Shown here: one piece after another, positions 60,965-64,000 of the stretch
Numbering within the stretch: the stretch's first letter is position 1
Layout: every line of letters begins with the position of its first letter
Assembly (NCBI GenBank): GCA_963808615.1
Contig: CAWEGV010000012.1
Coordinates: forward strand, 1,116,001 to 1,180,000
Source of the DNA: Palsa-504 sp963808615
Lineage (GTDB): Bacteria; Actinomycetota; Actinomycetes; Streptosporangiales; Streptosporangiaceae
Direction: 5' to 3'
DNA: 64,000 nucleotides
Notes under the pieces: generated by a model
The model's database searches: none
What the model was told of the DNA's origin: nothing
What the model saw: only the letters and a program-made list of their open reading frames with translations
Translations under genes and position numbers: made by a program

Positions 60965-61843
60965 GTGGGCTTGGAAGAAGAACCACGGACCGTTCGGCTC
61001 AGAATTGACCTTTCCTACGACGGGTCAGGGTTTTCCGGGTGGGCCGTACAGCCCGGTAGGCGCACGGTCGAGGAGGTGCTGGCGGCGGCGCTCGGCCGGG
61101 TGCTGCGGCTGCCTGGCTTGCCCGGCCTGACCGTGGCCGGGCGCACCGACGCCGGAGTGCACGCGCGCGGCCAGGTGGCCCACGCGGACGTGCCAGAGGA
61201 CGCCTGGGCGCCGGCCGCGGAGCCGGGGGGGCCAGGGGTCCACGGCGCGGTGGCCAGGCTGGCCGGGGTGCTGCCGGCCGATGTCCGCGTGCACGCCGTC
61301 GACGCGGCGCCCGGAGGGTTCGACGCGCGGTTCTCCGCGCTCTGGCGTCGCTACTCCTACCGCGTGTGCGACGACCCGGCCCGCGCCGATCCCCTGCGCA
61401 GGCACGAGACCCTGTGGTCCTTCCGGCGGCTGGATGTGGCCGCCATGAACGAGGCGGCGCGCGGCTGCCTGGGCGAGCATGATTTCGCCGCCTTCTGCCG
61501 CCGCAGGCCGGGAGCGACCACCATCCGGACGCTGCGCCGCCTGGAGTGGCAGCGCGACCAGGACGGCGTCGCGGTCGCGGCGGTGGTGGCGGACGCGTTC
61601 TGCCACACCATGGTGCGCTCGCTGATCGGCGCGCTGCTGGCCGTCGGCGAGGGCCGCCGTCCGCCTGGCTGGCCTGCCGCGGTGCTGGCGGCCGCGGTCC
61701 GCGATCCGGCCGTCCGTGTCCTGGCACCGCACGGGCTGTGCCTGGAGGAGGTGGCCTACCCGCCGCCAGGTGAGCTGGCCGCGCGGGCCGCCGGTACCCG
61801 CCGGCTGCGCGGTGTCCCTCCGGTTGCCTCCGGACCGCGCTAA
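60965..61843 (+). CDS. truA: tRNA pseudouridine(38-40) synthase
   Basis: A 292-aa TruA modifying positions 38-40 of the tRNA anticodon arm. RLRIDLSYDGSGFSGWAVQP, the catalytic Asp in AGRTDAGVHARGQVAH and FCHTMVRSLIGALLAVGEGR are present. A GTG start 17 bp after rplQ. Codons 6-11 coincide with copy 4 of the dispersed motif in reverse orientation, so the motif may be partly coding here. Confidence 0.95.
   Translation: MGLEEEPRTVRLRIDLSYDGSGFSGWAVQPGRRTVEEVLAAALGRVLRLPGLPGLTVAGRTDAGVHARGQVAHADVPEDAWAPAAEPGGPGVHGAVARLAGVLPADVRVHAVDAAPGGFDARFSALWRRYSYRVCDDPARADPLRRHETLWSFRRLDVAAMNEAARGCLGEHDFAAFCRRRPGATTIRTLRRLEWQRDQDGVAVAAVVADAFCHTMVRSLIGALLAVGEGRRPPGWPAAVLAAAVRDPAVRVLAPHGLCLEEVAYPPPGELAARAAGTRRLRGVPPVASGPR
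60981..60998 (-). repeat. Dispersed 17-bp motif, copy 4 (inside the truA start)
   Basis: On the minus strand GCCGAACGGTCCGTGGTT. Together with the upstream TCAATTCT it resembles copy 1 (4220-4248), which also has TCAATTCT a few bases before CCGAACGATCCGTGGTT. Copy 1 could be a fragment derived from a truA 5' end. Confidence 0.5.
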
Positions 61844-61861
61844 GGCACCTGGGCCGCGCGG

Positions 61862-62830
61862 CTAGGTGCTAGCGGCTGCCTTGCCGGTCAGCATCCGGGT
61901 GCTGAGGTCGATGTTGGCGCTGCCGGTGACCAGGTTGGCCGCGAACTGTTCCAGCATCTGCCGCTGGGCCCCCGTCGACGGCGACTTCAGGTTGGTGAAC
62001 TCGGCCCAGATCAAGATCAGGTAGTGCCCCTTGATCTCCGCCTGCACGACGCCGGTGCCGGTGCCCAGTTTGCTCGTGGGACCCTTCTGCGAGCTGAGCG
62101 GCGCGATGATCTCCTCCGGCCCGGTGGCCTGGCCGGCGGCCTGCGCCGTGCTGGCCGTGCTCAGGTTGACCACGCCGATCGTGCCCATCATCGTGCCGTC
62201 GCCCGATATGTAGCTGGCCCGCAGCACCTGGGTGCAGTGGCCTGACTGCAGCGCGGCCTGGAGCTGCGTGCCGTACACCGCCGTGGTGCAGTTCTTGGTC
62301 ACGCTGGCCGCGGTCCGCAGGAATGAGCTGCCGCTGAACGTGAACCGGGGCGGGTAGAGCTCGGCGAGCGTCAGCGGTACCGGGTCTTCGGCCCTGGTCC
62401 CGATGTGCTGCCATTTGCCCAGGGCCTTATTGAAGTCCGGAGATCCCGCCGTCGTGGTGGGCAGCCGCAGCGAGGAAGGCACCGGCGCGTTCACGCGCGG
62501 TTCGTACAGGTACTTGTACCCGGCGAAGGCGCCGGCCGCGATGATCGCGACGACGGCCACGGCCAGCCACGCGATGCGGGAGCGGCGCCTGGGACGCTTG
62601 CTCCTGGCCGCCTTCGTGCCGTGCCTGCGGGTGACCGGTGCCGCCGAGGCCGGCGCCGCCGGGGCCATGACGGTCGGGGCCGCGGCTGTCGGGCCCGTGG
62701 CCGTCGGCTCGCACGGCCGGCGCTGGTCACCGCCTTCGGAGTACCCATGGCCTGCGGCGTACCCATCATCTCCGGGACCGGGATGGACGGGGCTGACGGG
62801 CGGGAAGCCCCGGACCGGAGTACGGTTCAT
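61862..62830 (-). CDS. Membrane-anchored protein of unknown function
   Basis: About 322 aa from ATG 62830. A Pro/Ala-rich cytosolic N-terminus (MNRTPVRGFPPVSPVHPGPG) with a basic patch (KRPRRRSR) precedes one membrane helix (WLAVAVVAIIAAGAFAGYKY) and an extracytoplasmic domain of about 200 residues with two Cys (KNCTTAVYG, GHCTQVLRA). No family is recognised. An in-frame start at 62929 would lengthen the N-terminus. It is convergent with truA and divergent from rplM. Confidence 0.8.
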   Translation of the reverse strand: MNRTPVRGFPPVSPVHPGPGDDGYAAGHGYSEGGDQRRPCEPTATGPTAAAPTVMAPAAPASAAPVTRRHGTKAARSKRPRRRSRIAWLAVAVVAIIAAGAFAGYKYLYEPRVNAPVPSSLRLPTTTAGSPDFNKALGKWQHIGTRAEDPVPLTLAELYPPRFTFSGSSFLRTAASVTKNCTTAVYGTQLQAALQSGHCTQVLRASYISGDGTMMGTIGVVNLSTASTAQAAGQATGPEEIIAPLSSQKGPTSKLGTGTGVVQAEIKGHYLILIWAEFTNLKSPSTGAQRQMLEQFAANLVTGSANIDLSTRMLTGKAAAST

Positions 62831-62971
62831 GGCCGCCTGCGGGCCGGATCCAGGATCGTCCGGCGAACAGGACGCCTGACGGCGCGCGCCAGTGGCCGAG
62901 CCAGCGCGCCTCGCGCCCTGATAACCCATAACGATGAGGGTAGCGCCCTGCCCGGTACCGAGGGCGTCGCT

Positions 62972-63001
62972 TTGGCATCACCGGCTCAGTCGGAGTATGC
63001 T
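62972..63001 (+). promoter_or_regulatory. Candidate rplM-rpsI promoter
   Basis: TTGGCA (62972-62977), 18-nt spacer, TATGCT (62996-63001), about 150 bp before rplM. Good agreement with the housekeeping consensus. Confidence 0.55.
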
Positions 63002-63151
63002 GCATGGGCGTCATGCGCGACGGGCATGCACGCCGCGTTCCGCTGGTGCGCGCTCTTAGCGCGGCGCGGCTCGTCGGGTAGCACCCCAGCGGCCGTTACC
63101 GGCAGGCGCAGGCCGCGGAAGACCACGATACATACGCGAAGGCTCAGGACT

Positions 63152-63595
63152 GTGCGCACTTTCAGCCCGAAGGACAGTGACATTACGCGTCAATGGCACG
63201 TCATTGACGCGTCCGACGTGGTGCTGGGCCGCCTGGCCAGCCAGGTGGCGGTGCTGCTGCGCGGCAAGCACAAGCCGATCTTCGCGCCGCACGTGGACAC
63301 CGGCAACTTCGTCATCGTGGTCAACGCGGCCAAGGTCGCGCTGTCCGGCAGCAAGCTGGAGCAGAAGCACGCCTACCGGCACTCCGGATACCCGGGTGGC
63401 CTGCGCGCGGTCTCCTACGCGAACCTGATGGCCAGCCACCCCGAGCGCGCGGTGGAGAAGGCCGTCAAGGGGATGCTGCCGAAGAACTCGCTCGGCCGCA
63501 AGACGCTGCGCAAGCTCAAGGTGTACGCCGGACCGGATCACCCGCACCAGGCGCAGCAGCCCCAGCCGTTCCAGATCACGCAGATCGAGCAGTAG
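63152..63595 (+). CDS. rplM: 50S ribosomal protein L13
   Basis: A 147-aa L13. Opening RTFSPKDSDITRQWHVIDAS, then DVVLGRLASQVAVLLRGKHK, YRHSGYPGGLRAVSYANLMA and LPKNSLGRKTLRKLKVYAG. The GTG at 63152 is the usual actinobacterial start; the frame is open far upstream but not L13-like. Co-transcribed with rpsI. Confidence 0.97.
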   Translation: MRTFSPKDSDITRQWHVIDASDVVLGRLASQVAVLLRGKHKPIFAPHVDTGNFVIVVNAAKVALSGSKLEQKHAYRHSGYPGGLRAVSYANLMASHPERAVEKAVKGMLPKNSLGRKTLRKLKVYAGPDHPHQAQQPQPFQITQIEQ

Positions 63596-63623
63596 TCACA
63601 ACAGGAAGTACGAGGAACAGACC

Positions 63624-64000
63624 GTGGCTGAGCCCACTGGCGAAAACACCATCGGCGTCGAGGACGAGCCGGGTTACTCGGAGTACGCCGAGGACGAGCA
63701 CGGCGAGGCGCCGTCGGAGTACACCACGGAGACCTCCCAGGACGCTCCGGCCCGGACCGTCGTCCGCCGCCCGGTCGTGACCGGCTTCGCGGCAGGCACG
63801 GGGCGCCGCAAGGAGGCGATCGCCAGGGTCCGCATCCTCCCCGGGTCAGGCCAGTGGCAGATCAACGGCAGGTCGCTCGATGTGTACTTCCCGAACAAGG
63901 TGCATCAGCAGCTCGTCAACGAGCCGTTCGTGACCCTGGGCGCGGAGGGCAAGTTCGACGTGGTGGCCCGCATCTCCGGCGGCGGCGTCACCGGCCAGGC
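63624..64000 (+). CDS. rpsI: 30S ribosomal protein S9 (truncated by window end)
   Basis: The first 125 codons of S9. An acidic N-terminal extension of about 60 residues (AEPTGENTIGVEDEPGYSEY) precedes the conserved core GTGRRKEAIARVRILPGSGQ, NGRSLDVYFPNKVHQQ and ARISGGGVTGQA. GTG start with GAGGAACAG upstream. The C-terminus lies outside the window. Confidence 0.95.
   Translation, partial: MAEPTGENTIGVEDEPGYSEYAEDEHGEAPSEYTTETSQDAPARTVVRRPVVTGFAAGTGRRKEAIARVRILPGSGQWQINGRSLDVYFPNKVHQQLVNEPFVTLGAEGKFDVVARISGGGVTGQ

Noticed and set aside
62930..63151. L13 leader regulatory RNA
   Set aside because: A promoter-like pair is visible but no structure matching a known ribosomal leader could be traced.

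Overview
The window is high-GC DNA from an actinomycete-type bacterium. Evidence: GTG/TTG starts are frequent, stops and starts often overlap (ATGA, GTGA, TGATG), the MaoC dehydratase pair sits between rpmG and murB, and ileS carries a translational T-box. The second half is the chromosomal rpo/ribosomal-protein supercluster. I cannot fix the genus from sequence alone; Streptosporangiales-like is a guess. I see no transposase, phage gene, CRISPR array or rRNA.

Layout. (1) 1-4163: a tightly overlapped signalling operon (hybrid histidine kinase, single-domain response regulator, receiver-class III nucleotide cyclase). (2) 4164-15716: an accessory stretch with an orphan Ala-rich coiled-coil/Cys-motif protein, an RsbW-like ATPase, a patatin, an Acg-type nitroreductase, a stand-alone methionine aminopeptidase, a phosphodiesterase-like protein, a small HicA-like protein, a class I glutamine amidotransferase, a frameshifted PaaI thioesterase, a frameshifted Tat lipoprotein, an ABM-type monooxygenase and an orphan form-II molybdenum hydroxylase large subunit. 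(3) 15819-18033: tRNA-Met(CAU), rpmG, two MaoC dehydratase genes and murB. (4) 18068-26579, all minus strand: two tandem secreted propeller-like paralogues, ileS with its T-box, add and an aspartate-type aminotransferase. (5) 26788-43483: tRNA-Trp, secE-nusG-rplK-rplA, L10 leader-rplJ-rplL, rpoB-rpoC, rpsL-rpsG-fusA-tuf. (6) 43531-56152: a merged S10/spc operon from rpsJ to secY-adk-map. (7) 56287-61843: a DUF1707 protein, then infA-rpmJ-rpsM-rpsK-rpsD-rpoA-rplQ-truA. (8) 61862-64000: a membrane-anchored unknown, then rplM-rpsI, with rpsI cut by the window edge.

The most unusual observation is between rplP and rpmC. Two 80-bp tandem repeats each form a 26-codon micro-ORF. The chain rplP, micro-ORF 1, micro-ORF 2, rpmC is joined by three identical TGATG stop/start overlaps, and the micro-ORFs reuse the 3' end of rplP. 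Other notable points are Arg at S12 position 88 (a streptomycin-resistance residue in mycobacteria), a 31-bp-spaced direct repeat upstream of the ileS T-box, and a 17-bp motif occurring four times at gene edges.

Sequence quality caveat: the essential rplF is interrupted by an apparent one-base deletion in a G8 run, and two other genes carry indels. Consensus errors should be suspected before calling these pseudogenes.
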